From positions 62,001 through 126,000 of the forward strand of contig JAHHHD010000013.1 in assembly GCA_019359505.1 (NCBI GenBank): a stretch of 64,000 nucleotides of DNA, in the 5' to 3' direction. This stretch comes from Drouetiella hepatica Uher 2000/2452. GTDB taxonomy: Bacteria; Cyanobacteriota; Cyanobacteriia; Elainellales; Elainellaceae. The position numbers were made by a program, and so were the translations under genes. This document shows positions 28,501 to 37,194 of this stretch, one piece after another. The notes under the pieces were generated by a model, which saw nothing but the letters and a program-made list of their open reading frames with translations, was not told the origin of the DNA and searched no databases. Positions within the stretch are counted from its first letter, which is position 1. The number at the start of each line of letters is the position of its first letter.

Positions 28501-31500
28501 CTCAAGATGACTTGGATAGCAATCGAGTGACCTATAAGCACAATGGGTCTGAAAACTATACCGACAGCTTTGCTTTTGAAGTACGTGATGGTAGTGCTGC
28601 TCCTGTTGCTGGCACCTACGGTATCAGCATCACTCCAAAAAACGATCCTCCTACGCTAGTGGTGCCTTCCACTCAAACCTTCTCAACGCTCACACCGCTG
28701 ACGTTTAATAGTACCAACGGCAATCGCATTGTTATCGATGATCCTGACTTACTAATCGTCGAAAATGGCGAAACTGATGTTATTCAGGTAACTCTGGACT
28801 TTCAGGCAACTGGAGTAACCTATGCGGGTAGCACACTTACCTTAGGTTCCACCACAGGGTTGACTATTACTCAAGGAGCGAGTGGTGTAGCTGGGGGCAA
28901 GATTACCATCAAAGGCACTAAGTCTGATGTGCAAGCTGCCCTTGATGGATTACAAGCACAAGTTCCTGCTGATGAAGACCGCACGCTTTCTTTGGTAGTT
29001 ACGGTTGATGATTTATTGAATGGTAATCCTGTAATTGCTGCCACAGGCGAGGTTGTTACTAAAACCATTAATATCAGCGCTTCTAACGTCAATGATGCTC
29101 CTACAATCACCAATCCTATATCCGTTAGCGTTAACGAAGATGCTTCATTCAACTTTACTGCTGGTAACACTATTGGCATTACAGATGTTGATTCGTTCAC
29201 CTCAGCTAACAACACTGTAACCATTAGCGTTACTCAAGGGAAGCTCAGTCTGGCGAGCGTAGGTTTAATCACGGGCGGAGCCAATAATAGTAGCAGCATT
29301 ACGCTTACTGGTAGTCTGGCGAATATTAACACTGCTCTTGCAGGGCTATCTTACCAAGGTAATGCCAATGTTAATGGGAATGATACGCTTAGCATTAGCT
29401 TCAATGACCAAGGGAATGTTGGTACAGGTGGTGCTCTGAGCGCAAACAAAACTGTAGGAATCACGCTAGTTCCTGTCAATGATGCACCGAGTTTGGTAGC
29501 TCCCAGCGGCGTTCAGACGATCGCCAGCAACAATGTCTTAACCTTCAATGCTGCCAATAGTAACGCCATTTCTATTGATGACATTATTGACCTTAATCCC
29601 ACTCTCAACGCCACGGTCGTTGACAATTTTACTGTTACTCTCAATGCAACAAATGGTAGCGTTACTGAAGGCTTGCTGACCGTTGCCTCTGGCTCTGGCG
29701 CAACCATCGGCGGCAGTGGTGGCAATATTACCATTTCAGGGACGAAAGCACAGGTTAATGCAGCACTCAACGGACTCACCTATGACCCTGCCGCCTACAA
29801 TGCAGATGTTTCTCTAAATCTTGCTGTAACGGTTAACGATAATGCAAACGGTGGTCCTGGAGCTTTAACAGCAAGCCAAAATATTACGATTAACGTCAGC
29901 GATATCAATAATGCAGCTATCGTAACGACTCCAACTAGCGTCTTGGTGAATGAGGATACGGTATTTCTTTTTAATGGTGCAAATCAAATTGCGGTTGCCG
30001 ATCCCGATGATTTCGGCAACCCCCTCAAGGTAACGCTGACCGTTGGAAAAGGGACGTTAACTCTGGGGACACTCACTGGACTCACTTTTACCACTGGTGA
30101 TGGAACAAGTGACCCTACCATGACTTTTCAAGGCAGTGAGTCTGCCATCAATACTGCCCTTCAAAGTCTTTCTTACCTGGGTGGCACTGATTTTAACAGC
30201 ACGGTTGCTGATACTCTCAGCGTTCAGGTTAATGACTTAGGCAACACTGGATCTGGACCTGTCGGTGGGAACATTGTCGATAGGACAGTTAATATCACGG
30301 TTAATCCAATCAATGATGCCCCGACGCGAACGGCTGCCAGTACGACACTGACAACAATTCTGGAAGATTCTGCTCCCGCAGGTGACACGATCGCCAACTT
30401 ATTTAGCAGCAAATTCCAGGATGTAAAGGACAATCAAACAGCCAATAGTGGTTCTGCGGCAAATACCCTGGCAGGTGTGGCGATAGTAGCCAACGCTGCT
30501 ACGGTAGCGCAGGGCAGGTGGCAATGGTTTAATGGTTCATCATGGAACAATATCACGGCTGTATCAATCACTTCAGCTTTAGTTCTCTCAGATACGACCC
30601 TAGTACGCTTCTTACCTACTGCTGATTTTAATGGCACACCTGGCAGTTTAACGACCCGGTTGATTGACAGCTCATCTGGTGTGGTGACATCAGGTAGTAC
30701 GGTCAATGTCACCACAAGCGGCGGTGTCACTCAGTATAGTAATGGCAGTAATACAGTAACGCTGGGGACGACAGTTACAGCGGTGAACGATGCACCTGTT
30801 GCCTCTGGAAGCGCAGTATTGACGGCGATCGCTGAAGATACTGCTCCTGCAAGTATTCTTGGTGCAACGGTATCCAGTCTCTTTGCCAGCCAGTTCTCTG
30901 ACTCCAGGGATCTAGTCACTGGAGGGTCTAGTGCCAACATCCTGGCAGGAGTTGCCATTGTGGGTAACGCAGCCACCACTCAGGGAACTTGGGAATATTT
31001 CAACGGCAGTATTTGGCAGTCAGTCGGTAATCCTAGCAGTGGCGCGGCTTTAATTATTTCTGGATCAGATAAACTTCGGTTTGTACCCAGCCTCAATTAC
31101 AACGGAGCTGTTCCAGCTCTTACAGTTAACCTGATTGATAATTCTAGTGGCAATGTGACAACGGGAACCTCTGTTGACCTCAGCGGCGGCGGCGCAACGG
31201 GCGGTACAACGGTATACAGCAGCGCGACAGTCCCGTTAACAACCACCATTAGTGCTGTGAATGATGCACCCACTTTAACCAGCTTAGGTGGAGCTGTCTC
31301 GTTCACTGAAAATGCTTCTTCTGTGGTTTTAGATGGGGATGCGATCGCCCAAGATATTGAACTGGATGCGATATCGAACTGGAACGGTTCAACCTTAACG
31401 CTGCAACGCCAAGGTGGGGCAAGTGTTCAAGACCTATTTAGCGGTACAGGCACGCTAAATCCGCTGACCCAAGGTGGCGCTCTTGTGGTCGGCGGAACCA

Positions 31501-34500
31501 CAATTGGAACGGTGACTACGAACACAAGTGGTTCGTTGATGTTGACGTTCAACAGCAGCGCTACTGGAGCCTTAGTCACAAGTGCGCTGCAACAAATTGC
31601 CTATAGAAATAGCAGCGATAATCCCCCGGCTGCAGTGACGATTAATTACACATTGAATGATCAGAATACAGGTGCGCAAGGATCAGGTGGAGCGCTGACT
31701 GGTACAGGAACTATCACGGTTAACATTACGGCTATTAATGACCCACCTGTGCTGGATTTGGATGCCAATAATAGCAGCACCGCAACTGGAGCAGACCACA
31801 AGGCCAGCTTCACCGAAGGGAGTAGTGCTGTTGCCATCGGTGATGTCGATGTCAGTGTAACGGATCTCGATAACGTCAACATTGTCTCAGCAACTATCAC
31901 GCTGACCAATCCTGTAGACGGTGTGGCTGATGTCTTAGGCGTTGTCGGAGGGCTACCAAGCGGTATTACAGCGAGTGCTTATAATCCAGCCACAGGCGTG
32001 ATTACCTTGACGGGTGCAGCAACGCTAGCCGCTTATCAAACGGCGATCGCCCAAATTAAGTACAGTAATACCTCCGACAATCCTACAGCAGTTAATCGTG
32101 CCATCACCGTTGTTGTGAATGACGGTGCCGCTAACAGTAATACGGCAACTACTACTATTAGTGTTGTTCCTGTCAACGATCCTCCTGTACTAGATCTCGA
32201 TGGTAATAACAGTAGTACTGCAACAGGATCAAGCTATAAAACTAGCTTTACTGAAGGGGGTAGTGCTGTTACCATTGGAGATGTTGATGTCAGCGTGACC
32301 GATCTCGATAACACCAACATTGCCTCGGCAACCATTACGTTAACTAATCGATTGGATGGTGCAGCTGATGTCTTAAGCGTCTTAGGGGCGCTACCGGGTG
32401 GCATTACGGCGAGTGCTTATAATCCAGCTACAGGCATGATCACCTTGACGGGTGCAGCAACGCTAACTGCTTATCAAAGTGCGATCGCCCAAGTCACCTA
32501 TAGCAATACCTCTGACAATCCTACAGCAACCGATCGTACCATTACCGTTGTCGTCAATGACGGCACAGCAAACAGCAACATTGCTACCACGACTATTAGC
32601 ATCACACCAGTCAACGATCCACCCGTGCTGGATCTGGATGGTAATAACAGCAGCACAGCAACAGGTGCAGACTACAAAACCACCTTTACCGAAGGCGGCA
32701 GTGCTATTGCTATTGGGGATGTTGATGTCAGCGTGACCGATCTCGATAATGCCAATATTGCTTCAGCAACCATTACGTTAACTAATCGCTTAGATGGTGC
32801 GGCTGATGTCTTGAGCGTCTTAGGGGCGCTACCGAGTGGCATTACGGCGAGTGCTTATAATCCAGCCACAGGCGTGATTACCTTGACGGGTGCAGCAACG
32901 CTAACCGCTTATCAAAGTGCGATCGCCCAAGTCACCTATAGCAACGCCTCTGACAATCCTACAGCAACCGATCGTACCATTACCGTTGTCGTTAATGACG
33001 GTGCCGCTAACAGCAATGTTGCTACCACAACGATTAGCATCACACCAGTCAATGATCCACCCGTGCTGGATCTGGATGGTAATAACAGCAGCACAGCAAC
33101 AGGTGCAGACTACAAAACCACCTTTACCGAAGGCGGCAGTGCTATTGCTATTGGCGATGTTGATGTCAGTGTAATGGATTTCGATAACACCAACATTGCC
33201 TCGGCAACCATTACCTTAACTAATCGCTTAGATGGTGCGGCTGATGTCTTGAGCGTTTTAGGGGCGCTACCGGGTGGCATTACGGCGAGTGCTTATAATC
33301 CAGCCACAGGCGTGATTACCTTGACGGGTGCAGCAACGCTAACCGCTTATCAAAGTGCGATCGCCCAAGTCACCTATAGCAACGCCTCTGACAATCCTAC
33401 AGCAACCGATCGTACCATTACCGTTGTCGTTAATGACGGTGCCGCTAACAGCAATGTTGCTACCACAACGATTAGCATCACACCAGTCAATGATCCACCC
33501 GTGCTGGATCTGGATGCCAATAATAGCAGCACAGCAACAGGTGCAGACTACAAAGCCAGCTTCACCGAAGGTGGTAGTGCTATTGCTATTGGTGATGTCG
33601 ATGTCAGTATAACGGATCTTGATAATGCCAATATTGTCTCAGCAACTGTCAAGCTGACCAATCCTGTAGACGGTGTGGCTGATGTCTTAGGCGTTGTTGG
33701 AGGGCTACCAAGCGGTATTACAGCAAGTGCTTATGACTCAACAACAGGCGTGATTACCTTGACGGGGTCTGCTACTTTGGCAGCTTATCAAAGTGCGATC
33801 GCCCAAGTCACCTATAGCAATACATCTGACAATCCTACAGCAACCGATCGTACTATCACCGTTGTCGTTAATGATGGGGCTGCCAACAGCAACATTGCTA
33901 CCACAACGATTAGCATCACACCAGTCAACGATCCGCCCATGCTGGATCTGGATGGTAATAACAGCAGCACAGCAACGGGTGCAGATTACAAAACCACCTT
34001 TACCGAAGGCGGCAGTGCTGTTGCCATTGGCGATGTTGATGTCAGTGTAACGGAGCCTGATAACGCCAACATTGTCTCAGCAACTATCACACTGACTAAT
34101 CGATTAGACGGTGCGGCTGATGTCTTGAGTGTTTTAGGAACATTGCCAAGCGGCATCACGGCGAGTGCTTACGATCCTGCCACAGGTGTAATTACCTTGA
34201 CGGGTGCAGCAACGCTAGCCGCTTACCAAAGTGCGATCGCCCAAGTTGCCTACAGCAATACCTTGGACAATCCTACAGCAACCGATCGCACCATCACCGT
34301 TGTTGTCAATGACGGCACAGCCAACAGCAATGTTGCTACCACAACTGTTAGCATCACACCAGTCAATGATCCTCCCGTATTAGATCTGGATGCTGATAAC
34401 AGCAGCACAGCAACAGGTGCAGACTATAAGACTAGGCTTACCAGAGGCAGCAGTGGCGTTGCCGTTAGTGATGTTGATGTCAGTGTGACCGATCTCGACA

Positions 34501-36800
34501 ACACCAATATTGCTTCCGCAACCATCACGTTAACTAATCGGTTAGATGGCGCAGCTGATCTCTTGAAGATCGTGGGAACACTGCCAAGCGGCATCACGGC
34601 AAGTGCTTATGATCCAGCCACAGGTATCATCCTCCTCACGGGTTCAGCAACGCTAGCAGCTTATCAAACTGCTCTACAAGCGATCGCGTTCCAGAATACT
34701 AGCGCTACTCCAAATATCAGCGATCGCATTATCACGGTCAAAGTTAATGATGGGAATGCTGACAGTAACATTGCAACTACAACCGTCACCGTTAATGCTG
34801 TTCCCAATGCAGTCAATGACACCATCCCGGTAGAAGAAGATAGCAGCAGCAACGCCCTTAACGTTCTGATAAATGACCTTCAAGGAGATGGTCTCTCTAC
34901 CATTACTGCGATTTCTGCGCCGAGCAAAGGGACTGCCGCTATTGATACTAAAGGTACATCTGACCCCACTGATGATGTCCTCCGCTATACTCCCAATGCT
35001 GATTTCAACGGTAGCGACACCTTTACTTACACGATCACGGATGCTGATGGGGATACCAGTGTTGCTACGATCGCAGTTACCGTTAATCCGGTTGCTGATG
35101 CGTTCAACGACACTCTAATCACCGCAGAAATAATACCCCGTAGCCTAAACGTACTGACCAACGATCGCTTCCAACCTGGCGCACAGCTGACAGGGATAAC
35201 CCAAGGCATTCACGGTAGCGTTCTCTTTAAGCCGGACGGAACGGTTACCTACAATCCAATCAAGGGTTTTGTAGGTAGCGATAGTTTTACCTACACCATA
35301 ACCACAACAGCAGGTAACACTGAAACTGCAACCGTAAATGTTACTGTAAATCGGGATACAGATGGAGATACGATCGCTGATCTGGATGATCTGGATGATG
35401 ATAACGACGGCATCTTAGACACGATTGAACAAAACGGTAACCTCAATCGAGATACAGATGGGGACGGTATTATCGATCGCCTTGATCTCGATAGCGACAA
35501 CGATGCTATCCTCGATATCAAAGAGGCGGGTCACAAGGGACTCGATACCGATGGGGATGGTAGAGTCGATGGTCCCTATGGCAAAAACGGCTTGGCAGAC
35601 TCAGTGGAAACCGCCGCTGAATCTAATGCTCCCAACTATACACCTTTGAACACAGATGGCGATAGCACTCCTGATTTCCAGGATCTTGATAGCGACAATG
35701 ACGGTATCTCCGATGTACTTGAGGCAGGGGGTAAAGATCCAGACGGCGATGGCATCATTGGTCAAGGCAAGCCGGTTGATACCAACGGCAATGGTTTAGC
35801 AGATACCGTTGATCCTCAGAAGAGCGGAACTCCCGTACCTATACCGGATCAAGATGGTGACGGTCAACCCAACTTCCGCGACCTTGATAGTGATAATGAC
35901 GGTATTTCTGATCTGGTCGAACAAGGACTGACTCGATTAGACACCAACAGTGACGGCAGAATTGATGGCGCAGATATCGATCGTGATGGATTAATTGACA
36001 CTCTAGATGGCAACAGCAGCATCTTCGGCAGCGGCACTACACCACTTCCAACTCCTTTAGATAAAGACGGAAATGGCATCCCCGATTTCCTAGAGCCACC
36101 TGTAGGAGCAAGAGGTTCTCAAGGTGGAGACAATGTTGTGGGAACCAGCGGTGACGACATCCTCAATGGCTTTAGCGACATTGATGTTCTACGAGGACTA
36201 GGAGGCAATGACCTGATCAATGGCGGCAGCAGCCGCGACACCATATACGGTGATGAGGGTAACGATATCCTCAACGGCGGCAGCGACGACGACTATATGG
36301 AGGGTGGTATCGGCAACGATCGCTTGAGCGGTGGGACTGGTAACGACACCATGTTTGGCGGTGATGGTGAGGACATCCTTGACGGCGGCGAAGGCAATGA
36401 TCTCATTAGAGGTAATCGCGGCAAAGACATCATTAATGGAGGAGATGGTAACGATCGCCTTTATGGAGATCAAGACAACGACATCATTCAGGGCAATCGT
36501 GGCAAAGATTTGCTGGTAGGCGGCTTTGGCAAAGATACTCTGACGGGAGGGCAAGGACGCGATCGCTTTGCTTACACCTCTGTCAAAGAGTTTGCAGACA
36601 TCATCACTGACTTTGAAATCGTTAAAGATCGGATCGATGTGAAGCCCATCAGAGGCATCAACTCAATTAAAGATCTAAGGTTTATTCAGCAGGGACATAA
36701 CACCTCAATCCAGGCTCATGTGGGTAAAGGGTTTCAACCGCTTGCTGTTCTTCAAGATGTTCGTGCAAACACCCTGACCCGACATCACTTCATTTTCTGA
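25503..36800 (+). CDS. Giant RTX adhesin-like protein (DUF4347, cadherin-like repeats, TSP3, RTX)
   Basis: 3765 residues. Residues 5-175 are a DUF4347 domain (HIIAHGSPG near 60, LLYGCNVAAGDAG near 108). Residues 180-2080 are a string of diverged cadherin/Ig-like beta modules, most ending in a VNDAP- or VNDPP-type linker. Residues 2080-3101 are seven near-identical 146-residue modules. Residues 3100-3280 hold two more beta modules. Residues 3283-3536 are Asp-rich thrombospondin-3-like calcium repeats. Residues 3540-3690 are RTX nonapeptides (GGxGNDxLx). A C-terminal domain follows (FADIITDFEIVKDRID) like the secretion signal of type I-exported proteins. There is no Sec signal peptide. Likely a calcium-rigidified surface or secreted adhesin exported by a type I system, none of which is encoded in the window. 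The ATG has GGAG 8 nt upstream. Confidence 0.9.
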   Translation: MNSNFFTTLVCLDSNVDNYQDLVQDLTSSIKIIIFDETQDGITQITEALRTYPSILTVHIIAHGSPGCLYLGNNSLSLETLGRYSSALQSWFSQAAKSAIAHPQILLYGCNVAAGDAGAEFLSKLHELTQASIAASTTLVGHTALGSNWQLDYQLGQTDAKNPIALDVLQAYQGVLVAPTITDTLTLTRSTSEETTLTISGLSIADSDTPTQSVTLAVTNGKVLLASTTGLTVTGNNSSSITLSGAIANVNAALNGMTYTPNLDYANSETLVLTTNDGTTTVSKNVAIAVTPVNDVPIMVPTAASMAEGGTGSFAAVNFGLSDVDNVAAQIIIKIAALPSKGFLTFNGSRLVVGSTFSSDQIPQLQYHHDGTQTTAVGGTSDSFQVTVDDGAGGTIAATNIPVTITPVNQLPTVGGTNTLFEGQADYPVTITIGDPDQTAPTYGIKILSLPLDGTLKLNGTAVIVNQNLTSADLANLTFSHDGNDANNGNPPNVSFQVQILDDGGGTGVPGSTTAAIALTIRPNNDDPVLAQNNGLTLNTQTEGLTKVLTSADLQVTDPDSGTLQLTFTIKQAPDPTQGTIQRFDGTNWEKLGVGTTFTQDDLNSSRVRYSFHKSTTAGETFTDSFQFEVRDSEITEYPAVREGGIWKPDGSALDIKTFSISITTPAASGGPGGTETLIAGNALPTTVNNTGFAGLLEGETISITNTMLKTIDSDNSASELVYRIGQAPTSGTIKVNGNPIGLYGSFTQDDIDTGKVTFVHAGDEDFLDSFRFTVSDGTNILSQQTFSIDITPQNDSPIVAINGSPNTVEAGTVNITNAHLSLADIDGTGEKSGTGYATPNALTFTVTALPSFGILQVDQGSGYVDVTTSTIITKAELDGNKLRYVHNGTENFADSFSVQANDNTIEAPANNLSTTKTVSIEIASLNDAPVFSSSKNLVVEEGATGSILGANGVAGDSPRLVYTDTDNTTIQRQYRINTSTANGSVQLNGKALAVGSVFTQDDLDSNRVTYKHNGSENYTDSFAFEVRDGSAAPVAGTYGISITPKNDPPTLVVPSTQTFSTLTPLTFNSTNGNRIVIDDPDLLIVENGETDVIQVTLDFQATGVTYAGSTLTLGSTTGLTITQGASGVAGGKITIKGTKSDVQAALDGLQAQVPADEDRTLSLVVTVDDLLNGNPVIAATGEVVTKTINISASNVNDAPTITNPISVSVNEDASFNFTAGNTIGITDVDSFTSANNTVTISVTQGKLSLASVGLITGGANNSSSITLTGSLANINTALAGLSYQGNANVNGNDTLSISFNDQGNVGTGGALSANKTVGITLVPVNDAPSLVAPSGVQTIASNNVLTFNAANSNAISIDDIIDLNPTLNATVVDNFTVTLNATNGSVTEGLLTVASGSGATIGGSGGNITISGTKAQVNAALNGLTYDPAAYNADVSLNLAVTVNDNANGGPGALTASQNITINVSDINNAAIVTTPTSVLVNEDTVFLFNGANQIAVADPDDFGNPLKVTLTVGKGTLTLGTLTGLTFTTGDGTSDPTMTFQGSESAINTALQSLSYLGGTDFNSTVADTLSVQVNDLGNTGSGPVGGNIVDRTVNITVNPINDAPTRTAASTTLTTILEDSAPAGDTIANLFSSKFQDVKDNQTANSGSAANTLAGVAIVANAATVAQGRWQWFNGSSWNNITAVSITSALVLSDTTLVRFLPTADFNGTPGSLTTRLIDSSSGVVTSGSTVNVTTSGGVTQYSNGSNTVTLGTTVTAVNDAPVASGSAVLTAIAEDTAPASILGATVSSLFASQFSDSRDLVTGGSSANILAGVAIVGNAATTQGTWEYFNGSIWQSVGNPSSGAALIISGSDKLRFVPSLNYNGAVPALTVNLIDNSSGNVTTGTSVDLSGGGATGGTTVYSSATVPLTTTISAVNDAPTLTSLGGAVSFTENASSVVLDGDAIAQDIELDAISNWNGSTLTLQRQGGASVQDLFSGTGTLNPLTQGGALVVGGTTIGTVTTNTSGSLMLTFNSSATGALVTSALQQIAYRNSSDNPPAAVTINYTLNDQNTGAQGSGGALTGTGTITVNITAINDPPVLDLDANNSSTATGADHKASFTEGSSAVAIGDVDVSVTDLDNVNIVSATITLTNPVDGVADVLGVVGGLPSGITASAYNPATGVITLTGAATLAAYQTAIAQIKYSNTSDNPTAVNRAITVVVNDGAANSNTATTTISVVPVNDPPVLDLDGNNSSTATGSSYKTSFTEGGSAVTIGDVDVSVTDLDNTNIASATITLTNRLDGAADVLSVLGALPGGITASAYNPATGMITLTGAATLTAYQSAIAQVTYSNTSDNPTATDRTITVVVNDGTANSNIATTTISITPVNDPPVLDLDGNNSSTATGADYKTTFTEGGSAIAIGDVDVSVTDLDNANIASATITLTNRLDGAADVLSVLGALPSGITASAYNPATGVITLTGAATLTAYQSAIAQVTYSNASDNPTATDRTITVVVNDGAANSNVATTTISITPVNDPPVLDLDGNNSSTATGADYKTTFTEGGSAIAIGDVDVSVMDFDNTNIASATITLTNRLDGAADVLSVLGALPGGITASAYNPATGVITLTGAATLTAYQSAIAQVTYSNASDNPTATDRTITVVVNDGAANSNVATTTISITPVNDPPVLDLDANNSSTATGADYKASFTEGGSAIAIGDVDVSITDLDNANIVSATVKLTNPVDGVADVLGVVGGLPSGITASAYDSTTGVITLTGSATLAAYQSAIAQVTYSNTSDNPTATDRTITVVVNDGAANSNIATTTISITPVNDPPMLDLDGNNSSTATGADYKTTFTEGGSAVAIGDVDVSVTEPDNANIVSATITLTNRLDGAADVLSVLGTLPSGITASAYDPATGVITLTGAATLAAYQSAIAQVAYSNTLDNPTATDRTITVVVNDGTANSNVATTTVSITPVNDPPVLDLDADNSSTATGADYKTRLTRGSSGVAVSDVDVSVTDLDNTNIASATITLTNRLDGAADLLKIVGTLPSGITASAYDPATGIILLTGSATLAAYQTALQAIAFQNTSATPNISDRIITVKVNDGNADSNIATTTVTVNAVPNAVNDTIPVEEDSSSNALNVLINDLQGDGLSTITAISAPSKGTAAIDTKGTSDPTDDVLRYTPNADFNGSDTFTYTITDADGDTSVATIAVTVNPVADAFNDTLITAEIIPRSLNVLTNDRFQPGAQLTGITQGIHGSVLFKPDGTVTYNPIKGFVGSDSFTYTITTTAGNTETATVNVTVNRDTDGDTIADLDDLDDDNDGILDTIEQNGNLNRDTDGDGIIDRLDLDSDNDAILDIKEAGHKGLDTDGDGRVDGPYGKNGLADSVETAAESNAPNYTPLNTDGDSTPDFQDLDSDNDGISDVLEAGGKDPDGDGIIGQGKPVDTNGNGLADTVDPQKSGTPVPIPDQDGDGQPNFRDLDSDNDGISDLVEQGLTRLDTNSDGRIDGADIDRDGLIDTLDGNSSIFGSGTTPLPTPLDKDGNGIPDFLEPPVGARGSQGGDNVVGTSGDDILNGFSDIDVLRGLGGNDLINGGSSRDTIYGDEGNDILNGGSDDDYMEGGIGNDRLSGGTGNDTMFGGDGEDILDGGEGNDLIRGNRGKDIINGGDGNDRLYGDQDNDIIQGNRGKDLLVGGFGKDTLTGGQGRDRFAYTSVKEFADIITDFEIVKDRIDVKPIRGINSIKDLRFIQQGHNTSIQAHVGKGFQPLAVLQDVRANTLTRHHFIF
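31740..34805 (+). repeat. Seven in-frame 438-bp tandem repeats in the RTX gene
   Basis: Units begin at 31740, 32178, 32616, 33054, 33492, 33930 and 34368, each with a codon for Asp followed by P-P-(V/M)-L-D-L-D. Units 3 and 4 are almost identical in DNA. Units 1 and 5 share a variant block (LTNPVDGVADVLGVVGGLPSG) and unit 7 is the most diverged. The pattern points to recent unequal crossing-over with mixing between units. Confidence 0.93.
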
Positions 36801-37194
36801 TGACCTCAGCAGAGACTATTGCAGCCGCCTTTGCGGTGAGGCTGATGAGGTCTTTAGATAGTGCGCTTCCGCACCAAAAATCTCATCAGCCAGATTCTCA
36901 TCAGCCAGATAGTGATGGCTATACAATCCCCCTGCTAAAGCTACCAATAACTGACTTGATATAGAAACCGCCTTGGCGGTTAGGACCGGGAAATTTATGG
37001 TGGGACGCGAAGCGCCCCACCATAAATTTCCTAAGCAAACTGGCGACAGCTATATCTATGAGATGCCTAAGTCATCAGGGAGGAATGTCATTAAATCCGT
37101 TGAACCTAGAAAAAGTATTTTTTGGGAACAATAAACATGACTACGACCTGAAACTCAGCTGCCATATCAGGATTCTCTCACTATCTTTTTCACC
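36801..37194. other. Intergenic region after the RTX gene
   Basis: Contains an imperfect hairpin (36840-36891) with outer arms GGCTGATGAG / CTCATCAGCC and inner stem GTGCG-CTTC-CGCAC. A smaller CCGC-CTTT-GCGG stem precedes it at 36824. A 15-bp tandem duplication (36882 and 36897) and family A element A2 complete the contents. The hairpins lie 25-90 nt after the stop and may terminate the 11-kb transcript. No gene is seen. Confidence 0.6.
36959..37055 (+). mobile_element. Family A palindromic element A2
   Basis: Left end ATATAGAAACCGCC, right end TAAGCAAACTGGCGACAGC then TATAT. Inner arms 36991-37008 / 37012-37029 (18 nt, one A-C mismatch, loop GAA). Between two large plus-strand surface-protein genes. 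Confidence 0.75.
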
